A DNA stretch of 53,596 nucleotides. Origin: an uncultured Saprospiraceae bacterium. GTDB lineage: Bacteria > Bacteroidota > Bacteroidia > Chitinophagales > Saprospiraceae. Position 1 is the stretch's first letter; the number at the start of each line of letters is the position of its first letter. The position numbers were made by a program, and so were the translations under genes. Below, in pieces: positions 25,828 through 34,793 of the stretch. The notes under the pieces are model-generated. The model was not told the DNA's origin. It ran no database searches and worked only from the letters and a program-made list of their open reading frames with translations. The stretch is from NCBI GenBank assembly GCA_937918905.1, contig CAKZSH010000271.1, positions 1 to 53,596 on the forward strand, in the 5' to 3' direction.

Positions 25828-25952
25828 ATAAAAAAATCGACTTGGAAATTAATCCAAGTCGATTTTTTATTTCAGTATTTTCGAACCCGTCAATCCCGAA
25901 ACTTCGGGAGACCGTCCACCGTTAAGTGAGTGAAACGAACGTCCATCTACCG
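25828..25952. repeat. Right arm of the split inverted repeat, family 'GACGGTGGACGG'
   Basis: Inverse of 24811-24953 including the terminator, the mini-palindrome and the GACGG units. It lacks a ~20-nt AT-rich stretch present in the left arm. It supplies the stop codon and last residue of the gene at 25947. The remainder of the 25607-25827 gap is AT-rich with nothing else recognised. Confidence 0.92.
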
Positions 25953-26795
25953 TTTAAAAAAATGATCAATATCTGCGGTAACTCCAAATTGCATAGTGCT
26001 CGGTTGTATTTCTAAAAATACATCTCCGAAATCATAAACTCCTGCGATGGTTAAATAACCTCTGATTGGAGCTTGTGGTTTTCCGATAGAAATTTTTAAA
26101 GCAGACTCTAAAAAATTAAACGGATTATTAGCCTCGATGATATCAGCTTTATTTAATTCAGCGGCTGTTAATCTTCCGAAAGCTTGTCCATCTGTATAAT
26201 TGAGTTGAGCATATTTTAAAGAAAAGCTTGCACCTATTCTATCTAAGAAAATATGAACACCTCCTTGAAGGTAGAATTTTTGGAAATCCAATGAAATGGT
26301 TCCTGATTCTCCAAAAAAGACATTCTCTACATTTCCTCGATTATAACCTACATAAGCATCGAAAAGCAACCCTTTTCCTTTAGCAGGAACATAAGTTGAC
26401 TCTCCTGACTCTTCATCTGTTATTTCAGCTACTTTTGCAGGTTTAAAAAAATATGTTCCAATAGCACCACCATAGTTGTATTGATACACATTCTTTTTGA
26501 CATCTTCCAAGCCATCAAACGAATTTCGAATTCGAAAGAAATTACTTTGAATTCCTAAGTGTTTAATTGGACTGTAACCCAATTGGAAATTAATATTATT
26601 ACCAGGCAAGCTATTGACATGAGGCGTATAACCTGCCGACACTTTCAAATCTTGTTTTTCACGAAGTGCCATCAAATTGCCTTCATCAGTAGCATAAAAA
26701 TGATGACTTGCACTTCCGCAAGAAGTCAATAAAAAAATTCCAAGAAGTAAAACAATACTAAGACTATTACTTAAACGGATCTGCATATCTTTCAT
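25947..26795 (-). CDS. Outer-membrane lipoprotein, beta-rich
   Basis: 282 residues. A lipoprotein signal ends LLTSC, with the lipidated Cys at about residue 26. The mature chain has many short amphipathic strands (QDLKVSAGYTPHV, NINFQLGYSPIKHLGIQSNFFR, DAYVGYNRGNVENVF, ASFSLKYAQLNYT) ending in an aromatic residue, as in outer-membrane beta-barrels. The start codon (26795, or 26786) overlaps the end of the upstream peroxidase gene, so translation is coupled. The final Arg and stop codon lie in the adjacent repeat arm. Function unknown. Confidence 0.7.
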   Translation of the reverse strand: MKDMQIRLSNSLSIVLLLGIFLLTSCGSASHHFYATDEGNLMALREKQDLKVSAGYTPHVNSLPGNNINFQLGYSPIKHLGIQSNFFRIRNSFDGLEDVKKNVYQYNYGGAIGTYFFKPAKVAEITDEESGESTYVPAKGKGLLFDAYVGYNRGNVENVFFGESGTISLDFQKFYLQGGVHIFLDRIGASFSLKYAQLNYTDGQAFGRLTAAELNKADIIEANNPFNFLESALKISIGKPQAPIRGYLTIAGVYDFGDVFLEIQPSTMQFGVTADIDHFFKR

Positions 26796-27912
26796 CTACA
26801 AGCATGTTTTGGTCTGTGAAGGTTTTTAAGAATGCTACTAATGCAGCTTTATCAGTATCATCAAAGTTGAATTGTCTTGCTTGGTTACCATTTCGTAACT
26901 CTTGACTCAAACTTGGATGATTCATAATTCCATTACTATAATGTTCAACAACTTCTTCTAATGTTTCAAGACTTCCATCATGCATATATGGGCCAGTCAA
27001 TTCAATATTTCTTAAAGTGGGTACTTTAAACATACTTGAACCATTGATACCTGTATCTGCATAATCCATTGCCAATCCATTATTCGCTTCAATCTTTCCA
27101 GGGAAACCATTGATACGACCGTGGCAATTTCCACAGTTAGTGATGTATAATTGTTTTCCAAAATTCTCCTCATCAGAGAAACCAGAAAAACTAGCATTCT
27201 CAATATTATTCAATGAAAAGTTTTGCTCGTAATGTTTATCCAATTCAATATCGTATTTAGATTCGTAAGTACTCATACTATTTACAAATTCACTTACTGC
27301 ATCAAGTATTCTGTCCTCAGTTATTTCACTATCACCAAATGCTTCTCTAAAAAGAATTGGGTAATAACTTGATTCATTTACTCTTTCCATCACTTTGTCC
27401 ATAGGCATATTCATTTCATCCACATTGGCAAAAGTTTGTCGAGCTTGTTCTTGAACCGTATTTGCACGATTATCCCAAAAGAAAGGAATTCTATTATCAT
27501 TAGGATCTCCGTAATATTCAGCAAAGTTGAATACTGCACCTAATGCTAATGAGTTTCTAGTTGTTTGTCGATTATTCACTCCATCGCTAAATGCTTTATC
27601 ATCTGCGAATGCTAACTCTTGTTTGTGGCAAGATGCACATGAGATCGTTCGATCATCTGATAAATTCAGATCATAAAACATAACTCGTCCAAGTGTTGCC
27701 AAATCGCTATTCATGGCCAACGTACGAGAATTATAGTATTTAGGAAACACAAAACTATAGTCTAATAGATCATTATCAATATTGAGCGTTTCTGATAATG
27801 TAGCATAGTCTTCAGGAGAATATCTCTCATAAGTTACATCTAATTCTTCCTTACAAGAGGAGAGTAAAAAGAGGATAATTAATAAAACAGTTAGTGTGAT
27901 CGAATTTTTCAT
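26767..27912 (-). CDS. Di-heme cytochrome c peroxidase (MauG/CcpA family), lipoprotein
   Basis: 381 residues. A lipoprotein signal with LLSSC (Cys20) places it in the periplasm. Two c-type heme sites are present, SCASCH (92-96) and NCGNCH (260-264). Between them lie the conserved SDGVNNRQTTRNSL and FFWDNRANTVQEQ blocks, and after the second site KVPTLRNIELTGPYMHDGSLETLEEVVEHY. Family members reduce hydrogen peroxide with electrons from small cytochromes, and some modify proteins or substrates as MauG does. It is first in a two-gene operon with the lipoprotein at 25947. The shared transcript suggests a joint envelope role that I cannot specify. Confidence 0.92.
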   Translation of the reverse strand: MKNSITLTVLLIILFLLSSCKEELDVTYERYSPEDYATLSETLNIDNDLLDYSFVFPKYYNSRTLAMNSDLATLGRVMFYDLNLSDDRTISCASCHKQELAFADDKAFSDGVNNRQTTRNSLALGAVFNFAEYYGDPNDNRIPFFWDNRANTVQEQARQTFANVDEMNMPMDKVMERVNESSYYPILFREAFGDSEITEDRILDAVSEFVNSMSTYESKYDIELDKHYEQNFSLNNIENASFSGFSDEENFGKQLYITNCGNCHGRINGFPGKIEANNGLAMDYADTGINGSSMFKVPTLRNIELTGPYMHDGSLETLEEVVEHYSNGIMNHPSLSQELRNGNQARQFNFDDTDKAALVAFLKTFTDQNMLVDERYADPFK

Positions 27913-28233
27913 AACCTTGATTTTTTTTTATTAAAAATGGTTTTTGTCAAATCAATGTAAAAATAATAAAATCCAACTAAATATGGATTGCTCATTTTGG
28001 GTTTTAACGTAATGAAGTGAACCGTTCGTTGGATTTTAACATTGAAACTATGGATATGCTTACAAAATTATTAATTCTTAACATTCATTTTGGGATAGAT
28101 TTTTTGAATTTAGGAATTTGAAAGAGGAGAAAAGACGCTTAACTTGGTGCCAATACTTCATTCATCCATTAGAATAAGACCTAGGATTGGCATAAAAAGG
28201 TTTGGTAAGTATTCTGAAAAATTGAAATAGATT
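27913..28233. other. Gene-free stretch (321 nt) with a weak inverted repeat
   Basis: Lies between the convergent-facing peroxidase promoter side and the TIGR02757 gene end. AAAATCCAAC (27967) is inverted as GTTGGATTTT (28028-28037), and a TGCCAA/TTGGCA pair lies near 28153-28190. The rest is AT-rich with nothing else recognised. Confidence 0.5.
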
Positions 28234-29034
28234 TTAATTAAATTCATCCTTTTCCAAAACACCCACTCCAAACAAAGCAAAATCATACTTCACAGGATCA
28301 TTTTTATCAAATTGCTTTAAATTATTCGTTAGCTCAATTACCGATTTCCAATCCGTTTGTTTTCTTTCCAAAAGTCCTAATCGTCTTGCGACACGATCTA
28401 CATGAACATCTAATGGCATCAATAATTGGGAGGGTTTTATTTTTTTCCAAAGTCCAAAATCGACACCGTTATCATCTTGACGTACCATCCATCGAAGAAA
28501 CATATTTAATCGTTTGCATGAAGATTTTCGAATTGGAGTTGAAACATGTTTTCGAGTACGATGAGGCGCATCAGGTAATGCAAAAAATTGCTCATGAAAA
28601 CCTTTTAGCGCAGCTTCAATATTTTCATTTTTAGGAGAAATATGATTGGAGAAAGCAGTTTCTAAGGACTTATTTTTTTTATAAAAATCTTGGAAAAACT
28701 CTAAAAAGTAGAGCGTATCTGTAGCTTGAAAAGTTCTATGTTTAAAGGATAAAAATGCTTTTCGATCTTTTTCCTGATGATTTAAAATAAAATCGTAAGG
28801 TGCTCCGTCCATCAATTGAATCAGTTCATTCGCTTTATTGATAATGGTCACTCGTTGCCCCCAAGCCAACATGGAAACCCAAAAGCCCATTATCTCAATA
28901 TCTTGTAATTTGGAAAATTGATGCGGAATTGAAATAGGGTCTTTTTCAATAAATTGAGGTGTATTGAATTTATCTACACAAGAATCGAGGTAAGATTTTA
29001 AATCTTCTATCTTATTGTTTAGATTTGTCGGCAT
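28234..29034 (-). CDS. TIGR02757 (DUF2400) family protein
   Basis: 266 residues, the usual length. Family blocks are LDSCVDKFNTPQFIEKDPI near the N-terminus, IMGFWVSMLAWGQRVTIINKA, FKHRTFQATDTLYF, RMNMFLRWMVRQDD-like (NMFLRWMVRQDDNGVDFGLW), PLDVHVDRVARRLGL and KYDFALFGVGVL. The HVDRVAR region resembles the helix-hairpin-helix region of DNA glycosylases such as endonuclease III, and distant relation to that fold has been suggested for the family. No activity is proven. Monocistronic. Confidence 0.88.
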   Translation of the reverse strand: MPTNLNNKIEDLKSYLDSCVDKFNTPQFIEKDPISIPHQFSKLQDIEIMGFWVSMLAWGQRVTIINKANELIQLMDGAPYDFILNHQEKDRKAFLSFKHRTFQATDTLYFLEFFQDFYKKNKSLETAFSNHISPKNENIEAALKGFHEQFFALPDAPHRTRKHVSTPIRKSSCKRLNMFLRWMVRQDDNGVDFGLWKKIKPSQLLMPLDVHVDRVARRLGLLERKQTDWKSVIELTNNLKQFDKNDPVKYDFALFGVGVLEKDEFN

Positions 29035-29130
29035 ATTACATTTGAGGTGAAATTTCGGTAAGTTTTAACGATAATTTAGCCTTAGATTTACCCTAACTTT
29101 AACTAAGTAAACTACTTTCGGAGCCAAATT

Positions 29131-29229
29131 ATGACAGCTACATTAACATATACTCTTGTCCTTGCAGCCATTTTTATCGGCAGAAAAGCTTTTGATATGA
29201 TTGAAGAGGATGCTAGATCAAATAGCTAA
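29131..29229 (+). CDS. Possible 32-residue membrane peptide
   Basis: ATG-initiated frame reading MTATLTYTLVLAAIFIGRKA followed by FDMIEEDARSNS. It has one hydrophobic helix (about residues 3-17), then a basic pair and an acidic tail, as in small inner-membrane peptides. It lies alone between two minus-strand genes. Short chance ORFs are common, so this is tentative. Confidence 0.3.
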   Translation: MTATLTYTLVLAAIFIGRKAFDMIEEDARSNS

Positions 29230-29248
29230 TCTTTTCTAAACCATTCAA

Positions 29249-29998
29249 TTATTTAGGCTTTTTGTACATTTCTAACTTCAACAATCCTAGCCTTTGGAAA
29301 AAATGTCCTAAGGAAACCCTCAATACCCCCATTCCATATTTTGCACTTCTTCTAAAATTAATAGAAGATGCTTCCTCAAAATATTTTGTAGGACAAGTTA
29401 CTTCTGCAATATCGAATCCTGCATAAATAATTTGCGATAACATCTCGTTGTCAAATACAAAATCATCATCGTTTGCATTGAAATTAATCCCCTCAAGTAC
29501 TTCTCGACTAAAAGATCTATAGCCTGTATGGTATTCTGATAATTTATAATTGACTAGTACATTTTGAGTAAAAGTCAGCATCCGATTAGCAATGTATTTA
29601 TAGATGGGCATTCCACCTTTCAAAGCTCCTTTTCCTAAAATTCTTGAACCTAAAACTACAGGGTACAAATCATCTCCAATAATATTTACCATAGCTGGAA
29701 TCAACATTGGAGTGTACTGATAATCAGGATGTAACATGATTACAATGTCACCATCAAGTTCCAATGCCTTATTGTATAATGATTTTTGATTACCTCCGTA
29801 ACCTTTGTTTTGCTCATGTCGGATGACATGCTTGATTCCAATTTGTTTCGCTAACTCAGAAGTGTTATCCTTACTAGCATCGTCGCATAAGATGACTTCA
29901 TCCACTAAAGGGAAAGGGATTTCATTATAAGTCTTCTCCAAAGTAAGTGCTGCATTGTAAGCAGGTAGTACGACGATAACTTTTTTTCCTTTGTACAT
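29249..29998 (-). CDS. GT2 family glycosyltransferase (polyprenyl-phosphate type)
   Basis: 249 residues. GT-A fold signatures are VIVVLPAYNAALTLEKTY at the N-terminus, DEVILCDDASKDNTSELAKQ (nucleotide-sugar binding Asp-Asp), and GDIVIMLHPDYQYTP with the metal-binding DxD-like site. GYRSFSREVLEGI and VFDNEMLSQIIYAGFDIAEV resemble dolichol-/undecaprenyl-phosphate sugar transferases such as DPM1. It has no C-terminal membrane segment. It probably attaches a sugar from UDP/GDP-sugar to a lipid carrier at the inner membrane. Upstream of it is a repeat separating it from the peptidase gene. Confidence 0.85.
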   Translation of the reverse strand: MYKGKKVIVVLPAYNAALTLEKTYNEIPFPLVDEVILCDDASKDNTSELAKQIGIKHVIRHEQNKGYGGNQKSLYNKALELDGDIVIMLHPDYQYTPMLIPAMVNIIGDDLYPVVLGSRILGKGALKGGMPIYKYIANRMLTFTQNVLVNYKLSEYHTGYRSFSREVLEGINFNANDDDFVFDNEMLSQIIYAGFDIAEVTCPTKYFEEASSINFRRSAKYGMGVLRVSLGHFFQRLGLLKLEMYKKPK

Positions 29999-30008
29999 AG
30001 TATTTATT

Positions 30009-30098
30009 TTAACTGTGAACTGTGAACGATTAACTGCGAACTCCTCAATAAAAATTCAACAGTAAAGATTCACAGTTAATCATTCACCGTCAACCGTT
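30009..30098. repeat. Intergenic inverted repeat, family 'AACTGTGAACTGTGAA' (copy 1)
   Basis: Left arm AACTGTGAACTGTGAACGAT pairs with the region 30068-30098 at about 22 of 29 positions. The units have a 7-nt period. The right arm runs into the peptidase gene and encodes its last residues and stop codon. Related single-arm sequence occurs at 44549-44588. Confidence 0.75.
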
Positions 30099-31837
30099 TC
30101 ATAATTAACAGTAAATTCCATCAAAGCTTTTAATTCTTTTTTTACAAAAGCTCCTAATTCGCTAACATAGCTACTTGAAAAATTAAATTCAATTCCAGCA
30201 GCTTTATATATTTCGCCAATAGGTTTTGTGTAACCTAATTCTAAAGCGTTGATATATTTTTGAACGGCAACATCAGGATTTTCTTTGTAATTTTTCCAAA
30301 TCGCAATCGCTCCTAATTGCGCAAATCCATATTCAATATAATAAAATGGCACTTCAAAAATATGTAATTGACGATGCCATAAATTTGCTCGATAATCTTC
30401 CATATCCGACCAATCCGTAACTGAAGAACTAAACTCTTTATGAATAGTTATCCATTGGTTTCGTCTTTCGTCTTCGCTATGATTAGGATGAGTGTACAGC
30501 CAATGTTGAAATTTATCAATGGCTGCAATCCAAGGTAATACATTGATGATTTTTTTTAATTGCCAAATTTTAGCTCGACGTAAATCATCTTCATTATCAA
30601 AAAAGACATCCCACGAATCCATTGTAATTAATTCCATTGTCATTGCTGCCAGCTCTGCCACTTCCGAAGGAACACTTTTGTTAGAATTCAATGTCAAGTA
30701 ATGTGTCAAAAAAGAATGAACCGCATGACCACTTTCATGTAACATGGTACACACATCTTTAACGGTACCTGCTGAATTCATAAAAATAAATGGCGCTCCT
30801 GTAATCGGCAAAGGCATATTGTAGCCTCCAGGTCTTTTTCCATCTCTTGAGTCTAAATCCAAATGTCCCATTTTTTCCATAGTCGCAATGCTATTACCAA
30901 AAAATGGATGAACTTTATTTAAGGTTTTGATGGACTTTACCACCAATTCTTTTGCATTTCCAAAAGGCTTCAATGCGTCTCTTTTTTCAGGATCGACTTT
31001 GGTATCCCAAGGACGCAATTGATCTAAACCCATTTCTTTTTTCCTCCAAATATCCAATTCCTCATTGATAGGTTGAATTGATTTTGCAATAGATTTATGA
31101 AAATTATAACAATCCTCTACCGTATAATCAAATCTACCAAGAGCTTTAAATTTATAATCTCTATAATTTTCAAAATCGGCATTTTGTGCAACTTGATGTC
31201 GCAACTTTACCAGTTTTGTCATTACCTCATCTATCGGTTGGGAATCTTGTAAAACACGTGAAGCGATTTTTTTATAGACCTCTTCTCGTAATTTACGATT
31301 GGTGTTTTCTAAAAACGAAGCAGCTTGTTGTAAGGTGTGTGGTTTTCCTTGAATGTCGATTGACATTTTTGAAAAAATCTCACCATGTTTTTTAGAAGTC
31401 AAACTTTCTTCGGTGAATACGGATATATTTTCTTTTCGAAAAAGATCAAAATTATTTTTGATGCTTCGCAAATGAATAAAATATTTTTCACTTGGAAGTT
31501 TCGAAGTGAATTCACAATTCAATAATTTTTCATTCAGCTTATTTTCGATAGGCGAAAATTTAGGAACGAGTTCCTGTACGCCATATTCATAAAGTTCAGT
31601 TGCCTGTTGATCTTCCGTATTTCTACTGATATTTACATATCGCCAATTGAATTCTTCACGAATAACCGCAGTTAATTCGCTTCGATCCAAAAGCCATTTT
31701 TCTAAATCTTCAACAGATTTTATTTCTCTTTGAAGTAATTCATTAAAGTAAGGTCGAACTTTTGACCAAACAGTAATTTTGAAGTCATTAGGCAGGTACG
31801 TACGTTGCCTAGGCTTTAAGGTGGTTAGATTGTTCAT
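30080..31837 (-). CDS. M3 family oligoendopeptidase
   Basis: 585 residues, cytoplasmic (no signal). The zinc site is HESGH (His367, Glu368, His371) within MLHESGHAVHSF, and the third ligand region is in EVAELAAMTMELITMD. The N-terminal half is helical with LEKWLLDRSELTAVIREEFNWRY, typical of the PepF-like oligoendopeptidase F/M3B group. It degrades short peptides of up to about 20 residues. The final residues ETVDGE are encoded by an intergenic repeat that has replaced or extended the original end. The closest family members end without such a tail. Confidence 0.93.
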   Translation of the reverse strand: MNNLTTLKPRQRTYLPNDFKITVWSKVRPYFNELLQREIKSVEDLEKWLLDRSELTAVIREEFNWRYVNISRNTEDQQATELYEYGVQELVPKFSPIENKLNEKLLNCEFTSKLPSEKYFIHLRSIKNNFDLFRKENISVFTEESLTSKKHGEIFSKMSIDIQGKPHTLQQAASFLENTNRKLREEVYKKIASRVLQDSQPIDEVMTKLVKLRHQVAQNADFENYRDYKFKALGRFDYTVEDCYNFHKSIAKSIQPINEELDIWRKKEMGLDQLRPWDTKVDPEKRDALKPFGNAKELVVKSIKTLNKVHPFFGNSIATMEKMGHLDLDSRDGKRPGGYNMPLPITGAPFIFMNSAGTVKDVCTMLHESGHAVHSFLTHYLTLNSNKSVPSEVAELAAMTMELITMDSWDVFFDNEDDLRRAKIWQLKKIINVLPWIAAIDKFQHWLYTHPNHSEDERRNQWITIHKEFSSSVTDWSDMEDYRANLWHRQLHIFEVPFYYIEYGFAQLGAIAIWKNYKENPDVAVQKYINALELGYTKPIGEIYKAAGIEFNFSSSYVSELGAFVKKELKALMEFTVNYETVDGE

Positions 31838-31897
31838 TATTTAACGAAGGTGTTGTTTTATTGATGTCGGGCGCGTGTATTTGAAAAGCTGAATTTC

Positions 31898-32371
31898 TTA
31901 TGCTTTCTCATCAGCTTTTTCCGCTTTCTTTTCTTCTACTTTTTTTTCCTTTGTATCTTCTTCAGTAGTTGGTTCTTCCTCATCAATCATGTCAATCATT
32001 TTCCGCTCATGGAGGTAGTTAAACCACTTAATTAATTTTTTGATGTCACTTGTATGTACTTTGTCCTCATCATAATCAGGCAATATTTTTCTAAAATATT
32101 CATGCAATTCGGCTGAAGACGATGATGTTTTTACAATTGGATTTTCTTCCATTTGATTCATCATGTTTCTCAAAACAGTTTTTAACTCTGTTGAATCATC
32201 ATAGGTGAAAATTGCAATGGAAGCCAATGGTGTAAATTGGTGTTTTCGAGAAGAAGCAAATCTTCTTTTGCCAGAATCTAAATCTTCTATGATTAATCCG
32301 TTATTCCGATTCGCTGCCAAACGAAATATTCCCGACATACCACTTACTGCTACTAAATCATCTAATTTCAT
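31898..32371 (-). CDS. DUF5606 domain protein
   Basis: 157 residues. The first ~125 match the Bacteroidota-specific DUF5606 (LDDLVAVSGMSGIFRLAANR, GLIIEDLDSG, RRFASSRKHQFTPLASIAI, LPDYDEDKVHTSDIKKLIKWF). The N-terminal beta-barrel-like part may bind another macromolecule. A Glu/Lys-rich disordered tail (about 130-157) follows. Single gene. Function unproven. Confidence 0.85.
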   Translation of the reverse strand: MKLDDLVAVSGMSGIFRLAANRNNGLIIEDLDSGKRRFASSRKHQFTPLASIAIFTYDDSTELKTVLRNMMNQMEENPIVKTSSSSAELHEYFRKILPDYDEDKVHTSDIKKLIKWFNYLHERKMIDMIDEEEPTTEEDTKEKKVEEKKAEKADEKA

Positions 32372-32453
32372 GTGATGTTTTTTTATAAAAAATTAAATAG
32401 TTATTTCAAAATTGGGGCGAAATTACAACTCTGTTAATCAAAATCAAAGTTTG

Positions 32454-32557
32454 GTGGAATAGTTTATTGGTGAATTAGTTTATTAGGCAAACGCCGATCA
32501 AAATATTTTGAGTCACCGAACGACCTAATAAACTAATTCACCAATAAACTATTCGAC
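32454..32557. repeat. Intergenic inverted repeat with near-perfect 34-nt arms
   Basis: Left arm GTGGAATAGTTTATTGGTGA continuing to 32487 pairs with 32524-32557 at all but one position. The arm itself contains an imperfect direct repeat (TAGTTTATT twice, 15 nt apart). It ends 4 nt from the stop codon at 32562. Confidence 0.92.
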
Positions 32558-32561
32558 TAAC

Positions 32562-34559
32562 TTAATATTCCAAAATCCGCTCAAGCTGTTTTCTAAATCT
32601 ATCTTTTGGTAAAAAGTCTTTTTCTAAAGTTTTTGCAAAAGGAACTGGCGTATCCAAACTAGCTGCACGTAAAACGGGCGCATCCAAATGTTCAAAATAA
32701 TGCTCTGAAATATGAGCCGACAACTCTCCGCCCAAGCCTCCAAACATCGTATCCTCATGTAGAAGAATGACTCGGTTGGTTTTCTTTACAGTTGCTTCAA
32801 TAGCATCGTAATCCATTGGTAGCAAAGTGCGTAAGTCTAGAATTTCGGCATCAATTCTCATTTCTTCAACGATCTCTTTTGCCCAATGAACAGCCATTCC
32901 GTAGGTGATAATTGAAACGGCAGAACCTTCTCGAACTACTTTTGCTTTTCCTATTTCGATCGTATAATAATCATCTGGAATTTTTTCAGTAAGGCTTCGA
33001 TACAATCCTTTGTGCTCAAAAAATAAAATTGGATTTGGGTCTTCAAAACTAGCTAATAACAATCCTTTTGCATCATGCGGCGTTGAAGGATAAACGACTT
33101 TCAATCCAGGCGTATGTGCAAACCATGCTTCATTCGTTTGAGAGTGAAATGGGCCTGCGCCAACGCCTCCACCTGCGGGCATTCGAATCACAACATCTGC
33201 ATTTTCTCCCCAACGGTAATGTAACTTGGCAAGGTAATTCACGATTTGGTTAAAACCACAAGTGACGAAATCTGCGAATTGCATTTCGACCATCGCCTTA
33301 TAATTTTTCAAACTTAAACCTAAACCAATTCCAATTATCGCACTTTCGCAAAGTGGTGTATTTCGAACTCTTCCTTTTCCAAATGCTTTTACAAAACCAT
33401 CTGTAATTTTGAAAACACCTCCGTACTCTGCAATATCTTGTCCCATCAAAACGAGGTTAGGATGTTTTTCCATTGCCAAACGGAGTCCATCTGAAATGGC
33501 ATCAATCGTTCGTTTTTCTGATTTTTTCTTTTTCTTTGGTGCGGTAGTTTTTGAAACATGTGGCGCGTAAATATCTGCCAACTCTGCATCAGGTGTAGAA
33601 GTTACGACTTCATGAGATGCTGCTTCAGCCAAACCATCTTCAATTTCTTTTTTGATTCGTGCTCTTAGATTTTCAATTTCTTTTTCTTTTAAAAGACCTT
33701 CGTCTAACAAGAAATTTTCATAATTGGTAAGTGGATCTTTCGCTGCCCATTTTTGCATCAATTTTTTAGGAACATACTTTGTACCTGATGCTTCCTCATG
33801 TCCACGCATCCTAAAAGTTTGACATTCCAAAAGAATTGGTTCTGGTTTTTTTCGAATTTCAGTTGCCAATTTTTTTATCGTAGAATAAACTTCTAACACA
33901 TTATTTCCGTCAATGGTGTAAGAACGCATTCCGTAACCTACGCCTCGATCTGCTAAATTTTCACAACGGTATTGTTCGTTAACTGGAGTCGATAATCCGT
34001 ACCCATTATTTTCAATTACAAAAATCACGGGTAGTTGCCAAACTGCTGCTGTATTTAATGCTTCATGAAATTCGCCTTCACTCGTTCCTCCATCACCTGT
34101 AAAAGCCAAAGCGACTTTTCCTTCCTTTCCTAATTTATTGGCTAATGCTACTCCACTTGCTAATGACAATTGTGGTCCCAAATGAGAAATCATTCCTACG
34201 ATATTATGTTCCATAGATCCGAAGTGAAATGACCGATCCCGCCCTTTTGTAAATCCTGGCATTTTTCCTTGCCATTGACAAAATAGTCGATGCATTGGAA
34301 TTCCTCTTGAGGTAAAAACTCCTAAATTTCTATGCATCGGAAACATTAATTCGTCGTCATGTAAAGCGGCAGTTGCTCCTACAGAAATTGCTTCTTGTCC
34401 AATTCCTGAGAACCATTTACTGATTTTTCCTTGACGGAGAAGGATGAGCATTTTTTCCTCAATCATTCGAGGCGTCAATAATTTTTCATATAAATCAAGG
34501 AGTACCTTTTTTGAAATCTTTCCTTTTTTATATTCAATAGCTGATTTGGTAGTAGGCAT
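32562..34559 (-). CDS. 2-oxoacid dehydrogenase E1, alpha and beta subunits fused
   Basis: 665 residues. Residues 1-320 are the E1 alpha unit: thiamine-pyrophosphate motif FTGDGGTSEGEFHEALN...ENNGYGLSTP. After a Lys-rich linker (about 340-350) the rest is the E1 beta unit: MGQDIAEYGGVFKIT, CESAIIGIGLGLS, EMQFADFVTCGFNQI, RMPAGGGVGAGPFHSQ, LLHEDTMFGGLG. The fusion is common in Bacteroidota and is usually annotated as pyruvate or branched-chain 2-oxoacid dehydrogenase. It decarboxylates a 2-oxoacid and passes the acyl group to E2 lipoyl domains. No E2 or E3 gene is in the window, so the substrate is left open. Confidence 0.92.
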   Translation of the reverse strand: MPTTKSAIEYKKGKISKKVLLDLYEKLLTPRMIEEKMLILLRQGKISKWFSGIGQEAISVGATAALHDDELMFPMHRNLGVFTSRGIPMHRLFCQWQGKMPGFTKGRDRSFHFGSMEHNIVGMISHLGPQLSLASGVALANKLGKEGKVALAFTGDGGTSEGEFHEALNTAAVWQLPVIFVIENNGYGLSTPVNEQYRCENLADRGVGYGMRSYTIDGNNVLEVYSTIKKLATEIRKKPEPILLECQTFRMRGHEEASGTKYVPKKLMQKWAAKDPLTNYENFLLDEGLLKEKEIENLRARIKKEIEDGLAEAASHEVVTSTPDAELADIYAPHVSKTTAPKKKKKSEKRTIDAISDGLRLAMEKHPNLVLMGQDIAEYGGVFKITDGFVKAFGKGRVRNTPLCESAIIGIGLGLSLKNYKAMVEMQFADFVTCGFNQIVNYLAKLHYRWGENADVVIRMPAGGGVGAGPFHSQTNEAWFAHTPGLKVVYPSTPHDAKGLLLASFEDPNPILFFEHKGLYRSLTEKIPDDYYTIEIGKAKVVREGSAVSIITYGMAVHWAKEIVEEMRIDAEILDLRTLLPMDYDAIEATVKKTNRVILLHEDTMFGGLGGELSAHISEHYFEHLDAPVLRAASLDTPVPFAKTLEKDFLPKDRFRKQLERILEY

Positions 34560-34577
34560 TTTTTATTTTTTTCTTTT

Positions 34578-34652
34578 GCCACATAGGGCACATGGTTTTT
34601 TACGTAAATATCTACATGAACTATGTGAAAAGACCTATGTGTTCTATGTGGC
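34578..34652. repeat. Intergenic inverted repeat, family 'CCACATAGG' (copy 2)
   Basis: GCCACATAGGGCACATGG pairs with the region 34634-34652. It lies in the divergent gap upstream of the E1 gene (start 34559) and of the dienelactone hydrolase gene, so it is not a simple terminator. It shares its arm sequence with 18281-18375. Confidence 0.8.
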
Positions 34653-34793
34653 TTAAATGTATATTATTTATACCCTTTTAGAAAACGCATGTTGCGCTCG
34701 CAAAGGTAAAAGAAAATGAAGAATAGAAACATTAAAATTTGCCTGAAGAATTACTTAATTTCATTTTTTTAAAAAAATAAAAATCTCAAAATT

